NCBI GenBank assembly: GCA_017544805.1
Contig: JAFYDK010000116.1
Location: forward strand, 1 to 64,000
DNA: 64,000 nt
From: Bacteroidales bacterium
Lineage (GTDB): Bacteria; Bacteroidota; Bacteroidia; Bacteroidales; UBA3824
Reading direction: 5' to 3'
The notes beneath the pieces were generated by a model. It was not told the DNA's origin, ran no database searches, and saw nothing but the letters and a program-made list of their open reading frames with translations. How positions within the stretch are numbered: position 1 is the stretch's first letter; each line of letters starts with the position of its first letter. Of this stretch, positions 53,146-61,418 are shown piece by piece. The translations under genes were made by a program, and so were the position numbers.

Positions 53146-54849
53146 TTAGTCGCAAGTTATAATACAACTGCCGAAATCCCACGCATTCATATTTGAATCA
53201 GACCAACGGCGAGAGGATTTAGGATAATTCGCTTCAAGCTCAGGGCTAAATGTTTTTGTACAAACATCTTTTATACGCCCTTCGTTTTTCCATTTGACAT
53301 TATTAATAAGACAAGGACCTTTTACGTCAAGCAAAACTTTTCCTTTAAAATTAGGCTCACTATAAAGTATAAGTCTCGTGCCTTTGTCAATAGCGATAGC
53401 ATCAAAAGTATATTGAACGGCTTTAGGAAATGCCGCCTGATTGCTGATATATTTTCCGTCACCGACATATTCCCCGTAAATATCAGGCTGATAAATCTTT
53501 GAAATATGACCTTTTACCTCAACATCTGAAAGCAATGTACCAGAGAAATGGACTCCGCAATTTCGCTTCGGATCCGGTTTACCAAGACGGATTTCCTCGT
53601 ATCGCATCAAAACATCCCTCGTACGCTGATTGTCAGTAATTTTCTCACCCTTACGAATCCAAATTTTCTGACGGAAACCGGGTTTCTCAGCTATGATTTT
53701 TACCTCGTCGGTTGCAGAAATGTTTCCAATTGTAAAACATCCTTGACGATTAGAATAAACCGTCCCCCTCTCTTGAGAGTTGATAAAAACTTTATTCAAA
53801 GCTCCGTCCACTGGTCTGTTAGAAAGCGAGTCAATATTTCTAAAAACCATATTGTTTTTCTCCGGACGAATCCGAATAATTTTATCTTCATCTTTTAGCC
53901 GCTCATACTCAGATAGTTTATAGTCTTTAGTTAAAGTATCGAAATAAGATAATCTTTTGGTTTCAACATGGAAAATATCTTTAGGATTAACATTTTCAAA
54001 AAAGCCCTTGCCAATTCCGTCCGTGTTAGTAACCACTTCCCTACCCTTTGAATCAACAACGAGTTTTGCAGAAACGCCTGCCACGGGAAGTGAAGTTTCC
54101 AAATCTTTAACCGTAAATGCAACCATACCGTATTGCGGTGTCAATCTTAACGTTCTGTTGTGCTCGCCTTGCAAAAAAGTTTCAACATCAGCAGTTAAAG
54201 TATCGCCTAAAAAACCTTCCAAAGAAGCATCAACACTCAAATCAGAACATCTTGAAACATTCGGAATTTCAGCCAAGCCCGCAGGAGATGTCTGAACTTC
54301 AACAACTTGACCGTCAATCAACGCCTTTACAGTAGCCTGTGGCAAAGGTTCGCCGTCATCTTTGTCAAGAACTAAGAAACACAAACCGACTGAAAGTTTT
54401 TCCAAAGGAATTTTATAAGGCATATACTCTTGAAGACCCGTAAAAAAAGGTCTCAAAGTGTCAGCAGAAAGACAACCACCGCTTGCCGTAACAACACTCT
54501 CCTCGGATGAATGAAAGATTACAGAATATAAAGAATAGTTTACATTTGTAAATAAAACTGAACCATTTTCATCTGTCTTTCCGGTAATTTTAATAGTATC
54601 ACTAACAAAAAATCCAAAAGGATTGGTTTTAATAAAAGAAAAATCTACATATTTAAAATCAACATTGACATCAGAAAGATTTTTGTTAGTATTTTTATCC
54701 ACAGCAACCATAGCTATATTTTTGTTGAAGCGCAACAAAAGCAGCAATGGTAACAACAATAATAATAAAAGTAAAAGCCACCAGTAACTGCGGCTTTTTA
54801 CTCTTACTATGTATTCCGTTTCGTCTCCTGAATTTACGTATGTCGGCAT
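53146..54849 (-). CDS. membrane-anchored Ig-repeat protein of the 53-61 kb system
   Basis: A 567-aa protein. One strongly hydrophobic helix lies at residues 22-39 (SYWWLLLLLLLLLPLLLLLR), probably with the N-terminus inside and the rest outside. Four or five carboxypeptidase-regulatory/Ig-like beta sandwiches follow (repeating TDENGSV, DGIGKGFFENV, NRQGCFTIGNI patterns). The C-terminal part (LILYSEPNFKGKVLLDV) resembles a beta/gamma-crystallin motif. Unlike its three neighbours it lacks the shared N-terminal domain. It is the last gene of the operon, 31 nt after the 54881 gene. Confidence 0.7.
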   Translation of the reverse strand: MPTYVNSGDETEYIVRVKSRSYWWLLLLLLLLLPLLLLLRFNKNIAMVAVDKNTNKNLSDVNVDFKYVDFSFIKTNPFGFFVSDTIKITGKTDENGSVLFTNVNYSLYSVIFHSSEESVVTASGGCLSADTLRPFFTGLQEYMPYKIPLEKLSVGLCFLVLDKDDGEPLPQATVKALIDGQVVEVQTSPAGLAEIPNVSRCSDLSVDASLEGFLGDTLTADVETFLQGEHNRTLRLTPQYGMVAFTVKDLETSLPVAGVSAKLVVDSKGREVVTNTDGIGKGFFENVNPKDIFHVETKRLSYFDTLTKDYKLSEYERLKDEDKIIRIRPEKNNMVFRNIDSLSNRPVDGALNKVFINSQERGTVYSNRQGCFTIGNISATDEVKIIAEKPGFRQKIWIRKGEKITDNQRTRDVLMRYEEIRLGKPDPKRNCGVHFSGTLLSDVEVKGHISKIYQPDIYGEYVGDGKYISNQAAFPKAVQYTFDAIAIDKGTRLILYSEPNFKGKVLLDVKGPCLINNVKWKNEGRIKDVCTKTFSPELEANYPKSSRRWSDSNMNAWDFGSCIITCD

Positions 54850-54880
54850 AGTTTGAAGAATTTAGGGTTAGAAAAAAAAC

Positions 54881-56062
54881 TTATTTTACGGCTTTAGCCT
54901 CCACAACTGCACCTACGGGCACGTCCTGAAGTTCAACATAACCGTCAGAATCAGTTAAAAGTTCTTTTTTAATACCGTCGTATTTAATCGTAACTTTAGC
55001 ACTCTTAATAACAGCACCTTTTTCGTCGATTACTTTGAAACGCATATTACGAACTTTCGGCTCTTCAACTTTAGGCGGCTCAACAACCGGCACGGGTTCG
55101 GGCTCTACAAAAATCACGATTTTGTAATTGCGCGACGATCTGTTGAAAACAAAAGTATTAACATTCTCTTTAACGCCCTCACCGTTAAGCTGATAAGCCG
55201 TTACTGTAACCATATTTCTTACCTTTTGAAGCGTAATTCTGCCATCGGCATCCGATACGGCTTTTATGGTGTTGCCGTCGTACTCAAAGGTAAACTCTTT
55301 GTCATACAAAGGTTTATCATTTTGGTCTACGACATTAATCACCATATCACCTTTGGGCGTAACTTTTATTTTGTAAGTACCGTTTTCGTAACAAGTATAA
55401 GTCTGAGGCGCAGTTTTGTCTTTTTCGGTAGCCTCCCACGCCTTTACAAAAGCATTTTCCTTAATTTTCTCCAAAACAAGAATGCCCTGTTCATCGGATT
55501 TGCCCGAAAGTTGTTTGCCGCCTATTTCAAAAATTATATCCTCAAAAGGAGCAATACTTAAATCATCATTATAAACGACCTGAAATTTCATCGGTATTTT
55601 TCTGATATTAATCAATTTCGTCAAAATACCTTTTTCCGCACCAGGAACATCATTAACAAATCCCCACTCAATTATAACAGCATGCTTTTTGCCGTCATCA
55701 TCAATGATGAAAACATCTTCCATGCCCGGAATTTCAATACACTTATAAATGAAATCCGTAATTGAGGAATCGTCAAAATTTTTCGTTTCCGCAATAAGCT
55801 TTCCGATGTCATTGCTCAGAATATCCTGTGCAAGACTTTTGTCCTCGTCGGAAAGATAATTATAATTAACAGCATTTCCCGAATACTGTGAAACCCACGA
55901 AACCTTTCTGCCGCCTTCCAAAACTACTGGTTCGGCAAAAATTTTAAAAACGTCGCTTCCGGGAAAAGCCGCCTTTATTTGACGGTACATGTTAGGAGCG
56001 GTTAATGCACTGCCCAACAAATATTTGATGTCGTTTAGAAATTTGGTCGCTATTATATTCAT
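54881..56062 (-). CDS. soluble N-domain plus Ig-repeat protein of the 53-61 kb system
   Basis: A 393-aa protein without signal or membrane segment. Residues 1-160 are the shared N-terminal domain (FAEPVVLEGGRKVSWVSQY; CIEIPGMEDVFIIDDDG; IIEWGFVND). Three Ig-like repeats follow (for example FEIGGKQLSGKSDEQGILVL, FTFEYDGNTIKAVSDADGRI and VTIKYDGIKKELLTDSDGYV), with a Pro/Glu-rich linker before the last. It is 14 nt from the 56077 gene, so certainly in one transcript with it. It would be cytoplasmic. The shared domain suggests it interacts with its two neighbours. Confidence 0.72.
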   Translation of the reverse strand: MNIIATKFLNDIKYLLGSALTAPNMYRQIKAAFPGSDVFKIFAEPVVLEGGRKVSWVSQYSGNAVNYNYLSDEDKSLAQDILSNDIGKLIAETKNFDDSSITDFIYKCIEIPGMEDVFIIDDDGKKHAVIIEWGFVNDVPGAEKGILTKLINIRKIPMKFQVVYNDDLSIAPFEDIIFEIGGKQLSGKSDEQGILVLEKIKENAFVKAWEATEKDKTAPQTYTCYENGTYKIKVTPKGDMVINVVDQNDKPLYDKEFTFEYDGNTIKAVSDADGRITLQKVRNMVTVTAYQLNGEGVKENVNTFVFNRSSRNYKIVIFVEPEPVPVVEPPKVEEPKVRNMRFKVIDEKGAVIKSAKVTIKYDGIKKELLTDSDGYVELQDVPVGAVVEAKAVK

Positions 56063-56076
56063 AATCTATATTGTTT

Positions 56077-58629
56077 TTATTTTTTTGACTTGTTGGAGCC
56101 TTTCGAGGGACAATAAACCTTGAAGTACCATTGAGTTTTGCTATTGTCGCCACCGTTAACCCTTACCGTAATCAAACCGTTAGGCGAATCAAATTTGAAA
56201 GAGGCTTTCTTAAAAGGTCCTTTAACAAAGCCGTTGGTACGGTAAATGATTTTATCATCAGAAATTTCACCCGATTTGCCGTTGTAGACAATCAACTCGT
56301 CAGGAATATCAAAAGTATCAAAACCGATAGTTACCGTTCCGCTCGTTTTGCCGAGGTTAATGGTCTGAAGCGTTGAATGAAAACCTTTTGAAACTACCTG
56401 TTGTCCGCACGGAACGGGTACGTCGCTAATGTCAGTTGAAACCTCAGGAATCAAAATCTTTTTCTCCGGCACAAAAAGGAACGATGTAATATAATCGGGA
56501 TGATCTTTCATCGTTATTTTAGCGTCGATTTTAAGAGTTGAATCCATAGGCACATCTTTGAAATTGATAACGCCGTTTTCGTCAGCAATGCCTTCGAGTT
56601 TTGTTTTCTTTTTACCTTGTCCAAATTCCAAAACAATTTTTGCGCCAGGAATTTTTTCAGAAGTTTTTTCGTCCCAAACAGCAATGGTCAAACCCTCAGG
56701 AGTTTTTACCTCAGGCTCCGTTACGGGTACGACTTGCGTCGTATCAGGTTTGTTTAGTTGTGTAGAATCAACATCCGCATTCTTTGAAACCGTATCGGCA
56801 ACTATTATCGGCTCCGAGGCAATTTCCTTAACTTTCGGTATCAAGAAACTGTATATCAACCAGCCTAAAAGCAAAATCAAAGGAATCAACCAAATCAAAA
56901 ATCCTAATTTATTGTTGCCAACAACAAGTTTCAAAAGCTCTTTTTCGTTGCTGCAAGTATAATCAACTTGAGTAATTTTTTTGTTGTATTCAGTTGATAT
57001 AACGTATTTTCCGTGTTTTAAACCCGGAATCAAAATTCTGCCGTCTTTGTCGGTAATTCTTGTTTCAACTTTGTGACCATCGTCAATCGTTACCCTTAGA
57101 TTCGGAATTTTTTTCTTCTGCTTATTAACAACCAAAATTTCCAAATCCGTAACCTCAGACCTTTCCAAAATCATTCCGCCTTTGAAAACGTACTGAGTTT
57201 CCTCCGGTTTGAAAATAAACACATGTCTGTGAGTTGCAAGACCGTTAATTATCTGTGTACAAACGACATTTGAGTTGTAATTAACCTTATCCAAAAGGAT
57301 TTCTCCATTTTCATCGGTATAAAATTCACATCTCATATCGTCGTATTCGCATCTTACGAGGGTATTGACAACGGGTTTTTGTTTTTCATCAACAACTTTT
57401 ATTGTCATGCGACCCGAAGATGATATTTTTCTGACTTTAACCTCAGCCATGTTAAGACCCTCATGCGTGATGAGCGAAGTCGAAACTTTTTGAAATTTTC
57501 CACCACCACATTCAATCTTGAACTCGGTATCAGGTGGAATATGGTCGATTGAAACCCTTCCGTTTCTATCCGTACTTACCGTTAAATCCTTGTCCAAATA
57601 TGAAAATTTAACGTCAATGCCGGGTAAAAATTCTCCTTGTTCGCTCATTACGGCAACCTCAACTTCAGCAGAGGGACGTATACCTTTGAAAACGTATTCC
57701 TGTTTTGAAGCATCACAGAAATAAGAGTTTTTAGCATTTTTCTGTTTAACAACCACTTCAGTACCCTCAGCAATATCCCTTAAACGGATACGCCCTTGAG
57801 AATCAGAGGTTTCAAAATAAGTGCGTCCGTCGTATGTAAAAGAAACTTCAGTATCAGAGAGGGGCAAACCTCTGTCATCGGTTATCAAAAAGTTCATATC
57901 AGCGCATTTGGTACCGATCAAAAAATGATATTCGTCCCTGCCGTCGCACATATATTCGGTCTCGGTTTCTTTATCCTGAGAAACAGCCTTAAATGTATCG
58001 CCCAAAGGAATATCCTCTAAGTAAACATAACCCTTTGAATCAGTGGTCAATACATTCGGTTTATCTTTGTAAACTACCGTTATGCTTTCGCCCGGAGCAG
58101 TTTTTTGTGATTTTATAACTTTTATTTTTACCGTATCCACTTTTGTAGGTACGAGTTTTTTTACTAATTCCGATTTAGCATTGAAATCGTCAGAAATAAA
58201 ACCCCATTTTATAAGGACATAACGGCTTCTACCGTCAGCATTCTGAATTCTGTAAATATTGTCATAATCAGGAATTTCAATACAAGAGTCAATAATCGAA
58301 AACATATCGGCAACATCTTGCATATCATTATGATAAAGCTGTTTGAAAACCGCTTTATAAAGTTTATTAACCTGATATTTAATCATGCCCTTGGCTGCGT
58401 TTTGTTCGTCTTCGGTAAGCTTAGAAAACGCTTGAGGCGTACCTTCAAACTCGGTATGCCACGTAATTTTATCCGGACCGTCAAGCATAGGCTCGGCAAG
58501 TACGGAATACTCTTTACCCTGGGCAAACATTTTTTTCAACTGGGTATATCTTTTTATGTTTTCAGCCGTACCTTCGGAAAACACTGGCCTTATGGCTGAA
58601 ATATCAGTTGTAATTATTGGCTGACTCAT
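56077..58629 (-). CDS. 850-aa membrane Ig-repeat protein of the 53-61 kb system
   Basis: Residues 1-160 are the shared N-terminal domain (VLAEPMLDGPDKITWHTEF; CIEIPDYDNIYRI; LIKWGF). Five Ig-like repeats follow (about 168-555), each with a TTDSKGYVYL / SDSQGRIRL / TDRNGRVSI-type turn. A membrane helix lies at 575-597 (LGFLIWLIPLILLLGWLIY split over the segment). One more Ig-like domain follows (about 640-715) and a C-terminal beta domain (about 745-850, GFDTFDIPDELIVYNGKSGE). With no signal peptide, the large repeat array is predicted on the cytoplasmic side and the tail in the periplasm. A weak promoter, AAACTTTG, is seen at 58684-58691 (minus strand). Confidence 0.72.
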   Translation of the reverse strand: MSQPIITTDISAIRPVFSEGTAENIKRYTQLKKMFAQGKEYSVLAEPMLDGPDKITWHTEFEGTPQAFSKLTEDEQNAAKGMIKYQVNKLYKAVFKQLYHNDMQDVADMFSIIDSCIEIPDYDNIYRIQNADGRSRYVLIKWGFISDDFNAKSELVKKLVPTKVDTVKIKVIKSQKTAPGESITVVYKDKPNVLTTDSKGYVYLEDIPLGDTFKAVSQDKETETEYMCDGRDEYHFLIGTKCADMNFLITDDRGLPLSDTEVSFTYDGRTYFETSDSQGRIRLRDIAEGTEVVVKQKNAKNSYFCDASKQEYVFKGIRPSAEVEVAVMSEQGEFLPGIDVKFSYLDKDLTVSTDRNGRVSIDHIPPDTEFKIECGGGKFQKVSTSLITHEGLNMAEVKVRKISSSGRMTIKVVDEKQKPVVNTLVRCEYDDMRCEFYTDENGEILLDKVNYNSNVVCTQIINGLATHRHVFIFKPEETQYVFKGGMILERSEVTDLEILVVNKQKKKIPNLRVTIDDGHKVETRITDKDGRILIPGLKHGKYVISTEYNKKITQVDYTCSNEKELLKLVVGNNKLGFLIWLIPLILLLGWLIYSFLIPKVKEIASEPIIVADTVSKNADVDSTQLNKPDTTQVVPVTEPEVKTPEGLTIAVWDEKTSEKIPGAKIVLEFGQGKKKTKLEGIADENGVINFKDVPMDSTLKIDAKITMKDHPDYITSFLFVPEKKILIPEVSTDISDVPVPCGQQVVSKGFHSTLQTINLGKTSGTVTIGFDTFDIPDELIVYNGKSGEISDDKIIYRTNGFVKGPFKKASFKFDSPNGLITVRVNGGDNSKTQWYFKVYCPSKGSNKSKK

Positions 58630-58713
58630 TTTTTAATATATATATACTGTTTGGTTTTTGATATTTTCAAAATGCTAAATTACAAAGTTTTTTGTCATTA
58701 AACAAATTTTTAT

Positions 58714-61275
58714 TTAAAAATCCGTTTTAACCATATTAAAATCAGTTAAAGTGTTGTCCTGCGCCCATTGAGCAACACAACCCGCAATTCCTGAAGTAGG
58801 ATTTTGCGTACATGAGTAAGTGCACGGGTCATAAAAACGAGTTTCTTTGTCATTAACGGCGTTTTGCTTTTGATTCATCAAGAGTTTTCCGTCAGCAAAA
58901 GTAATTTCAAGCGGAGCTTTGAACTCGTTGCCGTCGCTTTCACGATAAATAACCAGACCCGAACCGTCTTGTTTAATATCGAAATAAATATTAACTTCGA
59001 TAGAATTGTTATCAGAATTAACAAGACTCGTTGTGGATTTCCATTTTCCGACAGCGAATTTAATATCCTTTGACCCGTCAGGAATATTCAAAAGCGAACC
59101 ACCGTAAGGATTTTTCAATGCTTTTTCGATTTGAAGCAAAGGCCCGATTTGAGGCGTTGAATTAAGAGGTTTTGCAGTGTTAATAAGGGCTGCGATTATG
59201 TCCTTAGCTTTCATTTCGGGATATTTTGATTTCATAAGAGCAGCCGCACCAGCAACAATAGGACTTGCCATACTTGTTCCGTCCATAAATGCGAATTGAT
59301 TTCCCGGAATACTAGAATAAATTTTAACGCCCGGTGCCGAAATATTAGCGTATTTTCCGAAATTAGAAAAATCCGCTTTTACCTTTGCCGCCTTTTGATA
59401 AGCCGAAACAATAAGCGCTTTTTCACTTCTGGCAAAAGGGTCAATTCCCGTTACGATATTCTGATTACCGGCTGCAATTACCAAAACGACATTTTCGTCT
59501 AAAGCAAACTCAAACAAATCGTTCCAAAAAATATTTTCGTCAGTGCAATAAGTTTCAGATAGTTCTAACTGTTGATTTTTCGGTAATGAAACAACATCAT
59601 CATCGAAATAAGTTCCGATTGAAAGATTTACAATTGAGGCGTTATGATGAATGGCATACAAGATTCCCGCCACAACGCTGATTGATTGCATATTACCTTT
59701 TGAATCAGCAATTTGGATAGGCATAAATTTGCATTTAGGAGCAATACCGCAAAGTCCCTTTGAATTTTCAGAATTACCCAAAGCAGTTGCAGCAACGTGC
59801 GTACCGTGGTCGTTGCCTTCGCCACCGCAAAGTCCGACGCTTTTTTCTCCGGTCGTAACATTATAAGGATTAACGATTTTGCCTTGAAACTCAGGGTGCG
59901 AAAGGTCAAAACCATTGTCAGCAATAGCCACAATAACGGATGAATCTCCTTCAGAAATGTCCCAAGCGTTATAAGCCTCAACCTCGTTAAAATACCAAGA
60001 CTTCACTTGATTCTTAAAATCAGGATCTTGCGGACGGGTTTTGCCATTTTCAAAAATAGCGTTGGAAAAGGCAAGTTTCACATTTGTAAATTTCTTTAAA
60101 GTTTCAATCCATTGCTTAAATTCGCCTTCTGGAGTCTGAACCTGCATTAAATTTATAACGGTGTCGTAATAAACAATTTTAAGATTTTCACCGTAAGCCT
60201 GATGAAGACTGATTGCAAAATCCTCCAAATTTACACCCTTTGCGATCGCAATATTAACCTTGTCAGAAAAAATTTTTCTCTTTCCAGGGTCTTCCGGGTC
60301 GGTAATAATTTTTGACTCATCAACCGGCGGAATAACATTAGGATCCTCGGGCAAAATTTCATGAATTATCTCATCACGTTTCTGTTTGTCGTCACCGCTG
60401 ATAATTCCTTGTTTGTTGTCACCACCGCCGATGATTTCTTGTTTGTTTCCATCCGACTTATTATCAATAATTTTGGTGTCATTACCGGAACAATTTCTTA
60501 AAAAAAACAAAATCAAAAACATCACCAACGCTCCAAGCAAAAACCAAAGCCATGAAGGTAAACCTTTCTTACTACCGCTTTCCTTATTCGGCGGCTCGTC
60601 TTTAGGCGGTGGCGGTGTTTGAGAAGAAACAACTATCGAAGTTTCCTTTTCAGGCGGTACAGTATTATTTTCTGAAGAATTCTCCGAGAAAGTTTTACCA
60701 CTGTCAGAAGTCTGATTTTCATTTTTTTCATCAGTTGTATCTTCCATTTTTTCAGGCTGTTGAGGCGCATCAGTTAAAGTTATTAACGGAGCAATAGGTT
60801 TTTGAATTTTGGTTTCGAGTTTAAAATTCTCCTTAAAACTTTTTTCAGAAGTACAACCCCAAGCCACAAGGACAATTTTTGTGTCCTCAACAATAACATT
60901 TTCAAGACCGGGAACCTCAACGGCAAGTTCCAACAATTCGCCGAGTTCCTTTTGAACAGGGTCTTCCGAAAATTTCAATTTTAAGGCATAATCCTTAATT
61001 TTTGAAATCATCTCCTGAAGTTTTACACGTATAAACTCCTGTTTATCAAGGTTTAATTTTGTAAACTCGACTCCCGAAGATATATAACCGCTAAGCCAAT
61101 TCGCTTTAGAGGAATTAAGTAGCGGCTCGCTTAAAAATTCTGCATACTCAACGCCAAGACCGTCTTTCAAAACTTCATAAAGCATTGAATATCTGTCCGA
61201 AACAGGACGACCGTACCATATCACGGGACGGTAATCGGACATTTGTGCTGAATATATTACTTTTTTCGCAGTCAT
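58714..61275 (-). CDS. membrane-anchored subtilisin-family (S8) protease with the shared N-terminal domain
   Basis: An 853-aa protein. The shared N-domain covers 1-150 (FLSEPLLNSSKANWLSGY; LAVEVPGLENVIVED; VLVAWGC). A Pro/Glu/Ser-rich linker follows, then one membrane helix at 241-260 (SWLWFLLGALVMFLILFFLR), and a region at about 335-415 like the S8 prodomain. The protease domain has the full catalytic triad: D453 in AIADNGFD, H490 in NDHGTHVA and S668 in DGTSMASP, with oxyanion N604 in AAGNQN. A C-terminal beta domain (about 740-853) ends the protein. The protease is predicted periplasmic and the N-domain cytoplasmic. It is the first gene of the four-gene cluster. Substrates are unknown. Confidence 0.85.
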   Translation of the reverse strand: MTAKKVIYSAQMSDYRPVIWYGRPVSDRYSMLYEVLKDGLGVEYAEFLSEPLLNSSKANWLSGYISSGVEFTKLNLDKQEFIRVKLQEMISKIKDYALKLKFSEDPVQKELGELLELAVEVPGLENVIVEDTKIVLVAWGCTSEKSFKENFKLETKIQKPIAPLITLTDAPQQPEKMEDTTDEKNENQTSDSGKTFSENSSENNTVPPEKETSIVVSSQTPPPPKDEPPNKESGSKKGLPSWLWFLLGALVMFLILFFLRNCSGNDTKIIDNKSDGNKQEIIGGGDNKQGIISGDDKQKRDEIIHEILPEDPNVIPPVDESKIITDPEDPGKRKIFSDKVNIAIAKGVNLEDFAISLHQAYGENLKIVYYDTVINLMQVQTPEGEFKQWIETLKKFTNVKLAFSNAIFENGKTRPQDPDFKNQVKSWYFNEVEAYNAWDISEGDSSVIVAIADNGFDLSHPEFQGKIVNPYNVTTGEKSVGLCGGEGNDHGTHVAATALGNSENSKGLCGIAPKCKFMPIQIADSKGNMQSISVVAGILYAIHHNASIVNLSIGTYFDDDVVSLPKNQQLELSETYCTDENIFWNDLFEFALDENVVLVIAAGNQNIVTGIDPFARSEKALIVSAYQKAAKVKADFSNFGKYANISAPGVKIYSSIPGNQFAFMDGTSMASPIVAGAAALMKSKYPEMKAKDIIAALINTAKPLNSTPQIGPLLQIEKALKNPYGGSLLNIPDGSKDIKFAVGKWKSTTSLVNSDNNSIEVNIYFDIKQDGSGLVIYRESDGNEFKAPLEITFADGKLLMNQKQNAVNDKETRFYDPCTYSCTQNPTSGIAGCVAQWAQDNTLTDFNMVKTDF

Positions 61276-61351
61276 AGGTTTCCAATAAAAAAAATACTGC
61301 GCTAATGTAATGCTAATTTTTGTTTTTATAAAATTTTTATGCGTAAAAAAA

Positions 61352-61383
61352 TTTGTTTGTTCGCATTTTATTTTCTAAATTTA
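61352..61383 (+). promoter_or_regulatory. possible promoter of the receptor-SpoIIE gene
   Basis: TTTG at 61352-61355 and TAAATTTA at 61376-61383 (one base off TAnnTTTG) are 20 nt apart. The start codon is 36 nt further on. Confidence 0.4.
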
Positions 61384-61418
61384 CGTGCGCAAATAATCGA
61401 AAAACACGGTTCTAAAAT

